Notes: a model not told the origin generated them from the letters alone. A DNA stretch of 64,000 bases from Caenorhabditis remanei (GCF_010183535.1 NC_071333.1:10414587-10478586), one strand, 5' to 3'. Positions 37,492 through 51,120 are shown, numbered from the stretch's first letter. Numbers and translations are program-made.

Positions 37492-39189
37492 TTTGCACTG
37501 GCTGAAACAAAAAACACATGAATTCTATCAAAGAAGAGAAAGAAAAACAAAGGACAGAAAAGAAAATTGGGAAATCACTTACATGATACCGAAATAAATA
37601 AGAGACCCACCGAAACAGAAAATGAAATGAGCATTGGATATATGAAACGTGGTTTGACTGGGCAATAAATAATAATAATATTCAAAAACGAACGCGCGCC
37701 TTGTTTAACGGAATGACCGGAGTGTCGTTTGCACGTAAACGGAGGGGGAAACGGGGGAAGCGAGGGGGCATAGGAGAGTCAACACACGTGCGATGAGGCA
37801 GGTGACGGCCACCTTGTGGCAGCAGTTTACTTCATTTACGAATACAATTGCATCCAAGTTTTGTGTTTAGAAAACGAATTTAAATATTGTTAAAACAAGA
37901 ATGTTTAAAAGTGAGGGAGTCTAGAGAAGTGTAGGAGAAAGTTTCGGAAATGTAAGCTTTGAAGAAAACGTCATAAATCCCATGGGGGAAGTCGTATGAA
38001 TCACGATTCGTCCAACAACCAACAACGAATCACCCGGAAAAAGAATGGGTGCGGTCAAACACAATAGTTCTTTTTTACATCAACGTCAAATTCTTTTTCG
38101 ATAATGACGAACTTGAATAAAAACAGAAGTCATTAATCTTATTCCTTTTTATAAGATCAATTAATCTTTTCTCTTTTCATTTCAAAAGACATAAAAATGA
38201 TTTGAAGGTAATAAAACCCCGAAAGAAAAATCGGACTTCTTTTCATTTTCATTAAAAGTTAAGAAGGTTGTTGAGAATTTTTCATTGGAGGTTTCCTGGT
38301 TTTTGGTGCCGCTCGGCTATTCAGTGGCTGACGCGTTTCATATTTACACTCGCAGATACTACTTGCAATTGGATCTGAATCAAAACAAGAAAAGAAAGGA
38401 AAGCGATGAGCACCTAGTCTTCACTATTTCTATATATGTTAATGTTTTCAAGACACTAAATGTCTGACAAGTCTAAAAAATTAGAAGTGCTTCTCAAATG
38501 AGCTATTGAAAGAAAAAAGAAAAAAAAAAGAATATCAATCCTCAATCTGCATGTTTAGACGATGATTAATCCAAGAAATGAAAAGAGCGGTGTCCGAATA
38601 ACAAACTGGACACGGAAGAAGCACAGGCCACAAAAGACGGCTTTTGGCGGCTCACACTTGCACACTCTCTTCACACGTTGGCAGCTGCCTCTGGGTTTGA
38701 ATAAGTACAAAACATTGAGAAAAGAGAGTGGGGAAGAGGAAACTCATTTAATCCAAATCCTTAGAAAAACATTCATTTTGAAGTCTTCGGGAAAACAGAA
38801 GAAATGTGAGAATCAGGAAACTACAAACTGGCTTGTTTCACAGTTTTTTATCAAATTTATTACCTCTTCAAAAAGGGTCAATTTTGATGATAATAATTGT
38901 AAGGGGCGCTTTCGCTGAAACACTTTGTGGAAAGATAGGCACAAAGTTCCGAGAAACTGAAGTGATCGATGGTATGAAATTGCACATAAAATCGTACAAA
39001 AGAAACTTTTATTGCTGCCATTTCGATAGAAAGTAACGACCAAAAAACGAAAAAACGAGAGTGGTTTTATTATAGTTTACCTTTTGGAAAGCAATGGGTA
39101 AGAGTGTTTGAATGAGATAATACAAAGGAGAAAAAAAAAGGAAATGAGCATGTGAGAACGTGAAAGTATCGCTTCCGACTGATGCCTCA
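37492..39189. other. Intergenic, no gene seen
   Basis: 1.7 kb. The left 250 bp is the promoter and 5' UTR of NAA50. The remainder is AT-rich with purine runs and open frames of up to 118 codons that lack splice logic. No gene assigned. Confidence 0.45.
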
Positions 39190-41537
39190 TCAATGCTTAT
39201 CACCAATTACAAGCGAATGTATTTCAGTACCCGCACGAACTCGACAATCACAACAAGTTGAAGTTGTAATTACAGTTGGTACCCAACGGCCGTTGTCTCG
39301 ACGTAGAACATCTACGTTCCGATATTGTTGAACGCATTCTCCCCAACCTGAATAATTGTTTTTTTTTCTAATTTGTTCACCTGATATTTTCAAACCAACC
39401 AGACAAACAATAGTCATCCTGTTTGCAGCTGAGCTCGTTAATAATTCTTGGAAAATAGTTTTCTGGTAATTGTCTCCATGTCCAGCAGGACCCTTAACTA
39501 CAAATTCTACTTTGTCATGAGAGTTACCCTACCGCATAATGCTAACATATCATCTTCAGAATCTCCACGTTGCATGCAGTTGATTGTGAAACGCTTTCCA
39601 ATAATAGTTGGTGGTTCTGCTCTTTTTTGACGGTCTGAAATCAGGATAATTTCTTTTGAAACTTCCAAAGTGTTTCATTCTCACTCTTGAATCCAATCCC
39701 AAATAGACTGAATCCATGATTGTTGTTATTCTCTCCAGAACCACCTCCTCCCCAACCGCCATTAAATCCTCCATTTCCACCAAATCCTCCATTACCACCT
39801 GTCCAAGGAAGTGGTTGAGGGACGGCTGGTGCTGGTGCAGGAGCAGGTTGAAATGGAGGCTGAGGTGATCCGCCACCTCCACCATTGCCGTTTCCTTGCC
39901 CATTTCCGTTCCCTTGTCCCCAACCGTTTTGCCAACCATTTCCGACAGCTAAAAATAAATTATGTTCATATTTATTTTGTGTCTGCTTAAACTTTTATAA
40001 GGCATTTAGGAAAAAACTAATTTCTCATTTAAAAATTACCGTTTTGAATGGGATTCCGAATTGCTTCCCCTATTGCTCGTCCAGCTGGCTCCCAGAATCT
40101 TCCTATAAATAGTTTTTAGTATTTTTTGCTAAAAGTTTTCGCTAAAATTTTTCATTACCATTCCAATGTTGCTGACCACCGTTAAAATTTTGAAACGGTC
40201 TTGGGTTTTGGAACTGTGATTGCTGAAACCTTGGCTGTTGAAATTGCTGTTGCTGCCCTTGCCATGGTCTTTGTTGAAAGTTTTGATTTTGTTGGAAAGG
40301 ACGTTGTTGCAAATTATTTTGGATGTTATTTGCTCTCTGCTGAGAGTTGAACCGGTTTCTCATTGCCTGGTTGTTCCGAAATTGCGTTCTTTGGTTTTGT
40401 AATTGGTTGTTCTGTAAATGATGCCAATAATTGCAAACTCGTTTTTGCCATACCTGATTGAAATTTCGTTGTCCTTGCATATTTTGTTGATTTCTTGAAT
40501 TTTGGTTCTGGTTTTGATTTTGATTACGGTTAGGCGTGGAGTTTCCATTTCCATTCTGATTATTCTGATTATTGTTGTTTCTGTTATTTTGAGGCACCTG
40601 AATACAAAAAATCGTATATTTTCTTTTTATTTGAAGCCTTACTGGAGGAGATGCTGAAGGAGGAGATCCTTGACTAGAACGACGTGTAGATTGTGAAGAT
40701 ATTGTACTTCTGAATTGCTTGCCAGCATTGATCACACTTTGAAGATAAGGGGGGACGACAGCAGGTGCAACTGGAGCAATAACCGGTTTGGGGAAATTAT
40801 ATCGTGGACACAACGCAGGATTGAGTTGTGTCTGAGGTAGAGGAGATATGGAGGATCTGGAAAATTTGGAGTTTTCTCCAATTGAACTAATAATTTCAAT
40901 TGCGATAAACCTGTAATCTGATGGTATGAAGCCAAGATCACCGAGTTTGTGATAAAGCAGGGAAAAACATTGCTGACATTCTTGTGTACGACATGAAAAA
41001 GTATTGCTATTCTGAAATCAAAAATTTGAAATTTTATTTGGTAAAAATACCAAACTTACAATTAAAGGCGCAGTATTAGTGCTGTGTTTCGATAAATCGA
41101 GAAAAGATAAAATTGCCTCTTCATAGTTAACTGCGATGTAACGTGAGTCGTATGATATACATTGTTGAGATTCAGGATGAATCACGCAGGGACACTGAAA
41201 AATGGAAATTTCTAGATTTTATCTCTCAAAAACGACATTTCCCTTCAAAAAAACTACTTTTTTCTATGAGAAGTGCAGATTCACCTTGAATTCAAGGTAA
41301 AACCATTGTCTCTTTCGAACTTTTTGAAAATGTTCAGTATGTGACGTAAGAAAGATACAGTCAACTTCAAATATAACCTTAAGGACATAACAATCAAATA
41401 TATACCTGTTGAATTTTATTTCCTCGTGTTTTCTGACGAACGACATCTTGAAAAACTGTACGTGATGCCTGTCTTTTTTCAATATGACCATTGGAGAGAA
41501 CAACAAAAATGAGAAAAATGAGCACAACAAGCCTCAT
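39190..41537 (-). CDS. Secreted Q/N-rich precursor with C-terminal IL-17-like cystine knot
   Basis: Eleven exons (41406-41537, 41060-41194, 40911-41011, 40643-40856, 40454-40597, 40159-40411, 40040-40102, 39685-39948, 39533-39634, 39400-39492, 39190-39347) sum to 1,659 nt, or 552 aa. Order: signal peptide MRLVVLIFLIFVVLSNG; a six-Cys module of about 80 aa (CPCVIHPESQQC ... CQQCFSLLYH); a Ser/Pro stretch; about 130 residues dominated by Gln and Asn; a Gly/Asn/Pro-rich part (NGGFGGNGGFNGG); a furin-type site NRQKR; then 112 aa with nine cysteines. That last part shows the IL-17 plan: SCWTWRQLPENYFPRI, INELSC, a long hairpin with VDVLRRDNGRW, and the final STCCDC. The exon 10 acceptor (TTAAG) and donor (GTTGGT) are weak, so those two borders need cDNA. 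Inference: a proprotein processed to a dimeric extracellular ligand. Confidence 0.72.
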
Positions 41538-43385
41538 CTACATTTACAACAGTTCCGGACAGATTTTCACTGAAAGAAAGGAATTTGCGTGAGGGAAAAG
41601 CATAGATATTGTAGTGCAATGGTCAAAACACGAGATTCACGGAGAAAAGAAGGTGTAACATGATGTAGTAAGAAGTGTTGGAACTAGTCGTCTCGAACAG
41701 TTTTTCTATGATTTCTACATGAGACAAGGCGAGAAAGTAAGCATCAAGGACTCCTGCATAAAACGATGAGTAACTGAAAAGGGCGATTCATTCAATACTG
41801 AGTTAAAATATTCAGCGAATATCAGAGTGGGATGACATCAAGTTGTTTGGAACTGTTCGCCCAACGTTTATTGTTTGATCCACAGAAAGAAAACCGTTTA
41901 GAAATCTTCGATCATCATTAATTTTCACACCGCCAAAAGGCCATAATGAGTGGAGGCACTTTGGAGATGAAGCGTAAGTTCAAGTGACGGCAAGAATTTT
42001 TTCATTACTATAGATGGGCGATGATCAGACCGAAACTGGAATTACATACACTTTGCAACGGCTTGTCATGTGTGTGTGTAATTTGGTAAAGCGAATATGT
42101 TTCAATTGGGTTTTTGGATGGGCTGTGAAATAAGAACATGTTGGCGCATTTCACGTCTGGTTTCCGAAAATGGTTAGACATGACGTTTCAATAATTTGTT
42201 TTTCAAAAAAGGAAGATGATAGATGGTCGAATTTTGTATAATAAAACGTTACGGCGCCAGACGAGAAAATGGAAAGAATAGGGTAAACACTTCAGTTCGG
42301 TTCTGTACTTGTAGGGTGAAAATTGCAAAATTGGAGACCACACACAGTAATGTCAAACAAAAACCTGTGAACACAGTTTCTTCTCTATCTTTTTGTTTCA
42401 TCTTGATACTTTGATCCAACAACCTTGAAATGTCTGCATCACTTATGTTCTTGACATCATCAGTGAGAAACAATGTGGCATTGTTGCGAAAAGTTCCTCA
42501 ATATGATTGGAAGTGGAAAATTTTTTAAAAATCGGACAATGCTTCAACATATTACACTGGAATTCTTGAGTAACAGTGGTGGTCTTCAGAAGAACTGTAA
42601 CAGACGACCTTCACAAAAAGCTACAGTATATTTGACAATTTTACTTGCAATGAAACCAGAAATTTGATAACTGTTCATATAACAATTTCCATTTTCAGGA
42701 TATCAAATAGTTTTCCGGATATTCATAGTCCCTCCAAATAAGAAATTTTACTTTGTAGTTCTCACAACTCAAAACGAGTATAACTCATTCTCAGGAAACT
42801 CTACTCATGATCAATTTGCTAGTCCAATCAAAGAAACAACACGTAAGAATCAGAAATCATAGACTTTGGATAAGGAAATGCTATTTATAGCAATTTCACT
42901 TCCGGAACTATAAATGACATGTAAGTTTATTTTTTGTATGTCTACTTTTTAGAGTGATTTTCTGAAAACCCTCGATTTTTTATTGTTAGAGATGGCTCGC
43001 ACATTCCGTGAAAAAATCTTTCAGATTCACATCAAGTAGTTTCATTATAAAATATCTTCATCTTGTTTGTAATTCTTTCCGGAAAACGTAGTTTTCTTTT
43101 TCTCTGCATCTTCATCTTCATATAATCTCGTATGTCGTGACAGAATTCTCCTCATCATTTTTGAGTCACATCACATCTTCATGGACAGAACATGATGAAA
43201 ACCAGCAGAGACAGCAGAGACTTTGGGCAAAAAGGAGCCGTGGCACGGAGTGTGTCGCGCGCACACACCGATTACCTACATCCTGAAAGCACCGCCCTTC
43301 ATTCGTCGTCTTCAATTTGAATCCGTCTTTCTCTGGATTTGGATTGGTATTTGACTAGTTCTCTTCTATCGTTTACGTTTACAAA
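41538..43385. other. Intergenic between divergent genes
   Basis: 1.85 kb between two divergently transcribed genes (Q/N-rich precursor to the left, alpha-tubulin to the right), so it should hold both promoters. Near 43250 there is a short GC-rich patch (GTCGCGCGCACACACCG). I saw no X-box-like palindrome on a visual scan and no coding exon. Confidence 0.45.
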
Positions 43386-45743
<2,358 letters not shown>

Positions 45744-46571
45744 AATATTAAAATATATTCAACATTTAACCACTCGGACTGATAGAAAAATATATTACCA
45801 ATGTAATTTCGTTGAGAACAAATAATAAACTCGGTTTGAAACATACATTTTATTTCAAATGGAATTCACAAGGAAGATGTAAACCAATAAGAGTAACCAG
45901 CAGCTGAGGAGATCCCAAAATTGTTAAAAACTATTAGAAAGAAACTGTTCATATTCACTAGCATTTACACGTGAACATTGCTCCTTCTTGTCTTTATTTT
46001 TGATATTTTCAAACAACACTTCGCAGAGCAACGTTTGGATGTAAGCATGCACCGTCCTAGGATTGAAATTGAAATCTGTTATTTGTTCAGTTTTGTCTGT
46101 CCATTGAATTCCTTTCGAAGCACATTTTGGTTGTCATAAATCAATAGTATTAACTGCTACCTTCAGCGTAAACAACTTCACTTATCAATTTTCTCCGATA
46201 TTTTTACGGAATCATCTTATGCAAGTGATGACGGTGCAACAAAACACTGATAACAACTGTCCACCACTTTTCCATTCCTATCATTTCCTATCCATTACAC
46301 CAACTGTATAGTGTGCTAGTTGTGCTTCTCTCGGTAGTTTAAAACGTTTTCTTTTTTATTGGTTTTGTGTATTCTGTGCTCAGAGCACACTCAGTTTCCC
46401 GGGTCGAGAATGGGAAGCAGATGCTCTCAAATCCTAGATGTCAGGTCGTTTCCTTCATGTAATAAATCAAATGAGAGAAAGAATGTAGATAGATAGAACC
46501 CCCGACTTTCAAGATAGAGTCATTATCCATCAGTTCGATTGTCTTCGTGCTCTTCCTCGTCTCAATCGGAA
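45744..46571. other. Tubulin 3' UTR and lbp-3 promoter
   Basis: Contains the tubulin poly(A) signal at 45824-45829, then about 700 bp of non-coding DNA with a CAGAGCACACTCAG patch near 46380 and a GATA tetranucleotide run near 46485. No coding exon seen. Confidence 0.5.
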
Positions 46572-47285
46572 ATGAAACTATATTTGGCATTATTTTTTGT
46601 CTGCTTTTTAGCAACAATGGTGGAGGCTGCTTCTGAGATCCCGGAGAAGTTCTTCGGAAAATATGACTTGGACAAGAGTGAGAACTTTGATGAGTTCCTT
46701 GCTGCCAAAGGTAAAAATTTTGTCAAGTTTGTCGAAAGTTACGAGGAGTGCATTTTCAGGTGTCAGTTGGTTCGTGAGACAAATGATCAAGTTGGCTAAG
46801 GTTAGCAAGGTTCTCGCTAAGAACGAAACTCCAGGAAAGTGAGTACATGACAATTGAAAAGAGTTCTATCATTTTTCTTTTTCTTACTTTAGATATAACA
46901 TGGAGAATCTGACGTCAAAGAAGGATACAATCTATCACGGATGGGAACTCGGAAAGACTTTTGAAGCTGAAGGACTCGATGGAGTTCCACATAAGGTGCT
47001 GCTTGAAATTGTCTTCATGTCGGAAGAATAGTTTTTTTCAGATTACCTTCTCCTTCAAAGATGGAGTCTTATCTGAGCACCACATCCGTCTCAACGACCC
47101 AGAGCACAGCGCTGAGACCTACTACTACACCATCGAAAACGATCAACTTGTGATGGTAAGGAACTTTCAGTTGGAATTTCACAATTCATCTTGAACTTTT
47201 CTCAAATAACTTTTGTTTTCAGAAAATGGTCAATAACGGAATCACATGTCGTCGCTGGTTCAAACGATCAACCGGAAAGAAGTAA
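46572..47285 (+). CDS. lbp-3: Secreted fatty-acid-binding protein
   Basis: Five exons (46572-46710, 46760-46838, 46893-46995, 47042-47155, 47223-47285) give 165 aa. A signal peptide (MKLYLALFFVCFLATMVEA) precedes a ten-strand FABP barrel: IPEKFFGKYDLDKSENFDEF, GVSWFVRQM where cytosolic FABPs have the G-x-G-x-x-x-R-K portal helix end, YNMENLTSKKDTIY, and a final CRRWFKRS, the arginine pair that binds the carboxylate. Known: nematode secreted FABPs of the Ascaris As-p18 type carry lipids in extracellular fluids such as perivitelline fluid or pseudocoelom. It is the most divergent of the cluster and keeps two introns its neighbours lack. AATAAA at 47289-47294. The symbol is assigned from order next to the tubulin gene. 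Confidence 0.9.
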
Positions 47286-47790
47286 ACGAATAAACAATTG
47301 ATTTTGAGCTGGCTCTATTTTTTCCATCTTGCATGGTTTTTCATCGTCTAAATCATTGTTTATTTCTCTTCTTTTGATTTTTCAAATGTTATTTCCTCAT
47401 TTTCAATAAACAATTTCATTTCACCTCGTCAAATCTTCTCTCTTTTATTGCAGTTTTCTTTTTTCAAATCGAACAAAAAACGAATGAACGGAATCCGATC
47501 AAACATTGAAGGACACGCGGAAAGTAAAAAACGAGTAGGACCGATTAATCAAGGGTACAAAGAAGATGGGTCTATTGTAGTCAAATATTGTAGATCAGTT
47601 TGACCAATGTATACGTGAGACCCTGGGACAATATTAATGATCCAGCAGATTGTGCTGTGTTTTGGACAATAAATACGGTGTGTCGCAGCTATCACAAAGG
47701 CAATCCATCTTGTTTATCGCTTAATCTGGCAAACGTCAAACTAGAGACTGCGCAAATGAATGACCTGGGAAAGGAAAATGACGTCGGGTC

Positions 47791-47812
47791 AGATAACTGT
47801 TAGATAAGATAA
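47791..47812 (+). promoter_or_regulatory. Cluster of three GATA-factor sites
   Basis: AGATAA occurs once at 47791 and twice overlapping at 47802-47812 (AGATAAGATAA), about 390 bp upstream of the lbp-1 start. Three WGATAR sites within 22 bases is typical of enhancers bound by intestinal or hypodermal GATA factors (established knowledge). Control of lbp-1 is inferred from position. Confidence 0.5.
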
Positions 47813-48121
47813 CCCTGGGAAATTATTTCTCTTTTTCTACATAATGTCGTGCTTGAATGTAAAAGAGTCAAACTTTTGTGTCTTGATCCTCTAGCTTCAA
47901 CCAATCAAACCATTTTTTCTTCCGGAAAAACGGACTCGGGGAAACATCCAATGTGAATCACCCCACCAAATGGCACACGGAATTTGTTCAAACTCTCTCC
48001 AATTACACGCTCTTTTATTGACCCTTCCGAGTTCATCTGTCCGTCGGTCTAATCTGCAACGTAATCGACATGTGGGCTGCATTTTTTGCCATGTAGTCGA
48101 CGTGTTTACCACTGTGCAAGT

Positions 48122-48129
48122 GGGCGGAG
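48122..48129 (+). promoter_or_regulatory. GGGCGGAG box upstream of lbp-1
   Basis: An SP1/KLF-like GGGCGGAG octamer 73 bases before the lbp-1 start codon. The same octamer, same strand, precedes lbp-2 (50297) and the seven-pass gene (52403). Confidence 0.4.
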
Positions 48130-48201
48130 CTTAGTCCGACGTCGATATACGACCGACAGTCCACCCAACCGTCAGTCGTTCTATCATCGACCCATCCGAT
48201 C

Positions 48202-48821
48202 ATGTGTGCCAAAATCGCTCTTGCCGTTTTTCTTATTGTGGTTGCCACTGCCTCTGCTGCTAACTTGCCGGACAAGTACTATGGAACCTTCGACTTGAGT
48301 CACTCTGAAAACTTTGATGAGTACATGACTGCTAAAGGATATGGATGGTTTACTCGCAAGCTTGTCACATTCGCCACATTCAAGAAGGTCTTCACCAGAA
48401 CCGGCAGTAAGAATCTCTTCGACTACTCTAACTTGACCTCAAAGAAGGACGTTCACTACAAGAACATTGAACTCGGAAAGGCATTCCAAGGAGAAGGACT
48501 CGACAGCACCAAACACGAGGTTTGTTTTTCAATTGTGGTTTTTATTATCATTCTGATACCTCCATTTCCAAATTTGAAAAAAAAAACATTTGTTTTTAGA
48601 TCACTTTCACCCTCAAGGATGGACATTTGTTCGAGCATCACAAGCCACTCGAGGGAGGAGATGCCAAGGAAGAGACCTACGAATACCTTTTCGACGGAGA
48701 CCTTCTTCTTGTTGTATGTTATTCAATCAACTTTTATCCAACCTGTTTCACAATCTTTTTTTTTCAGCGCATGAGCTTCAACGGAGTCGAAGGACGCAGA
48801 TTCTATAAGAGAATCGAATAA
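48202..48821 (+). CDS. lbp-1: Secreted fatty-acid-binding protein
   Basis: Three exons (48202-48519, 48600-48713, 48768-48821) encode 161 aa. A signal peptide of about 20 residues (MCAKIALAVFLIVVATASAA) is followed by a complete FABP barrel: LPDKYYGTFDLSHSENFDEY, the portal motif GYGWFTRKL, FDYSNLTSKKDVHYKN, and the terminal GRRFYKRIE holding the R-x-Y carboxylate clamp. It is very close to the gene at 50369-51120 over the barrel, with the last two introns at identical sites, so the two are tandem duplicates. Known role: extracellular carriage of fatty acids and retinoids. The split between the names lbp-1 and lbp-2 follows cosmid order (F40F4.3 then F40F4.2) and could be reversed. Regulation: GATA cluster and GGGCGGAG box upstream. 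Confidence 0.88.
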
Positions 48822-49253
48822 GTCGTGTGTTATTGTATGAATCATCGCTTTATCTGAATATTATTATTTTCTATGAACTTTGTTCCCAAGTTATTTCCGT
48901 CAGAGTAAACCATTAATGAGAAAGAACCATCTGTCGTTTATGTGGGATAGGGTGATGTGCCTCTTGAGAACTCCGATCTTCAACAGAGAGAAAGCTTCTT
49001 TTTTTACTGGGCGCTGTTTAACAATGAGAAGAAAGGGTATAGACTGAGTTTATTTGAGAGGAGAATACAAAAATTTGGTCAGAGAAAAAATATTACAATA
49101 TTTATGGTTATTACCACTTGGAAGTTGGGTGGCGCTTGGAAACTGAGGCATCTCGAACCTTCGTAGATCATTCATTCCGTCATTGAGATCTCGACTGAAA
49201 ACCCTCCTCTTCAAAGTCTTCCAGCTTCACCCCCCAATTGTTCGATTTTCACG
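48822..49253. other. Intergenic between lbp-1 and the FABP-like gene
   Basis: About 430 bp comprising the lbp-1 3' UTR and the promoter of the FABP-like gene at 49254. No GGGCGGAG box and no clear TATA. No coding exon seen. Confidence 0.45.
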
Positions 49254-50143
49254 ATGCTCGTGAAAATTGTCGGATTGCTGGCAATAAGCTTGCTTATCAC
49301 AGGAACCGTTCATGCGATTGAACCATCTGGAGAACAAATGTGTTCTTGTGTATGCCCAGCTGGTCAGTCTGGAACCTCGACGAACGATACAAACTGGACA
49401 GAACCGACCCTCCCATCCGATTTGTTCGGAAAGTTCGAACTCCACCACGGAAGAGGCTTCGATCAAATTGTTAGTTGGTTATTTAACTCAACGCACAATA
49501 AGTATCATGCTAACATGACAATTTGTTTCAAACGGTCCAACGAGAACTCATTCGATTTTACGATTACAATGAAAGACCGTGAACAAACCGTTGCAAACAT
49601 CAACTTGAAAAACCGAACGGAATTACAGCTCCAGGTTAGTGAAAATAAGAAATGCACTGTTATTACTAATTATATTTGAAAAAATTCACTTTAAGTATTG
49701 CTAATTATAATACATAAATTTTACTTACTGTCTTTAAAAAATTGAAAACTCATATTTGTCTTTCAGTAATTTTTGATTCGAGATTACTAACATGCTAATT
49801 TCACAGTTAACGTTGCTCTATTCTGTCTTGCAGCTTGTTGTTTTTTTCACTGTTTTCGTTTAAAAATTGTGTTATTTACAGAAAAAAATTGCCGTCAGGA
49901 ATGGAGCTTTCTACGTCGGACGGCAGTCTTTCCACATTGACCAGGAAGACTTTTTGATCGTGGTTTGTGCTTAAATTAGCTTTTCTATCACTGGTCATTT
50001 TTTACAGGGAGTCAACTCCAGTAAAATCTCCAACCCTCCAGTTCTCGTATTCAAAAGAAGTATGTTTTTCACATCTACTCAAAGACTCGTATTATAGAAT
50101 AATTTTTGAAAATACTCTTCTAACAGTAAAAATATCAGTTTAG
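49254..50143 (+). CDS. Divergent secreted FABP-like protein with a Cys-rich N-terminal insert
   Basis: ATG at 49254 opens a signal peptide (MLVKIVGLLAISLLITGTVHA), then an insert with four cysteines in eight-residue spacing (CSCVCPAG) and an N-glycosylation-rich linker (NDTNWTEP). The sequence LPSDLFGKFELHHGRGFDQI then aligns with the first strand of the neighbouring LBPs (LPDKYYGTFDLSHSENFDEY). Exons are 49254-49634, 49882-49962 and from 50008. The end is uncertain: exon 3 either reads to a stop at 50095-50097, or splices from 50059 to 50127 to end FKRIKISV at 50143, which recreates the FABP-type KRI end and is the model used here (174 codons including stop). The helical lid and the TSKKD strand are missing or unrecognisable, so ligand binding is doubtful. 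Inference: a fourth, fast-diverged member of the array. Confidence 0.6.
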
Positions 50144-50296
50144 AAAAAAAAGTGTCGATTTCCACGAACGTAGAGAATTTTGAGTTTTAATTCTAAAATT
50201 TCCAAGAAAGTCATTGCCCCCGGCTTTTTGAGTGATCACTGTTAAAGGACCAACATGTGACTCTGTTGACTTCCATTTTGTTTATCTCAAGAAACT

Positions 50297-50304
50297 GGGC
50301 GGAG
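50297..50304 (+). promoter_or_regulatory. GGGCGGAG box upstream of lbp-2
   Basis: Octamer GGGCGGAG 65 bases before the lbp-2 start codon, in the same orientation as the boxes before lbp-1 and the seven-pass gene. Confidence 0.4.
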
Positions 50305-50368
50305 TTTAATTGCAATGTGTAACCCTGGCTCATCCAGGATCCAGTTGCTCAGTTTCAATCAACAGAGT

Positions 50369-51120
50369 ATGTCGTCCAAAATTTTTGTTCTTCTTTTCCT
50401 AGTTGGAATTACTTATATTTCCGCTGAAGGTATTGCTGTTAATCCAGCGGGAGCTGCTTCTTCAGCTGCAGTTGTAGCTGCTGCGGCAGCTACCGCTAGT
50501 AATACAGCTACTCATAATGCCGTTTCTCCAGCGACCAGACAACGCAACACCCGAGGAACCTCCGATGTTCTCCCAGATAAGTTCTATGGAAACTTTGAAT
50601 TGGATCGCTCTGAGAACTTCGATGAATACCTCACTGCCAAAGGATACGGATGGTTCACTCGCAAGCTCGTCACTTTTGCCACTTTCAAGAAGATCTTCGC
50701 CAGAACTGCCAACAAGCATCTTTTTGATTATTCCAACTTGACTTCCAAAAAGGACGTTTTCTACAAGAATGTTGGACTTGGAAAGAAATTCGAAGGAGAA
50801 GGACTTGACAGCACCAAGCACGAGGTTTGTTTATCTTTTTCCAATTGCTCGCACTTCTGTGTAATAAAATGTGCACGACTTTTGTCATTCACTCTTTTTT
50901 CAGATTCTGTTCACTCTCAAAGACGGAAAATTGTTCGAACATCATAAGCCATTGGAAGAAGGAGAGGCAAAGGAAGAGACATATGAATACTCTTTCGACG
51001 GAGACATTCTTCTTCAAGTGAGTTTATACAAACGAGAGCTAACATATTTTTATGATAATTTTTCAGAAAATGAGCTTCAATGGAGTCGAGGGACGCAGAT
51101 ACTACAAAAAGACTACCTAA
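50369..51120 (+). CDS. lbp-2: Secreted fatty-acid-binding protein with Ala-rich pro-region
   Basis: Three exons (50369-50824, 50904-51017, 51067-51120) give 207 aa. ATG at 50369 gives a clean signal peptide (MSSKIFVLLFLVGITYISA); an upstream in-frame ATG at 50315 would bury it. Between signal and barrel lies an insert of about 50 residues rich in Ala, Thr and Asn (SSAAVVAAAAATASNTAT) ending in basic RQRNTR. The FABP barrel follows (LPDKFYGNFELDRSENFDEY, portal GYGWFTRKL, end GRRYYKKTT). The barrel is the tandem twin of lbp-1. The insert is not part of any FABP fold; the basic stretch could be cut so that the barrel is released without it (inference). AATAAA at 51147-51152. Confidence 0.88.

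Larger units (their letters stand above)
47286..48201. other. Intergenic, lbp-1 promoter
   Basis: About 900 bp with lbp-3 poly(A) signals at the left, a GATA cluster at 47791-47812 and a GGGCGGAG box at 48122-48129. No coding exon supported. Confidence 0.5.

Noticed and set aside
40220..40402. Leu-rich plus-strand open frame
   Set aside because: It is the reverse complement of the Gln/Asn-rich exon, so the leucines are an artefact of CAA/CAG codons.
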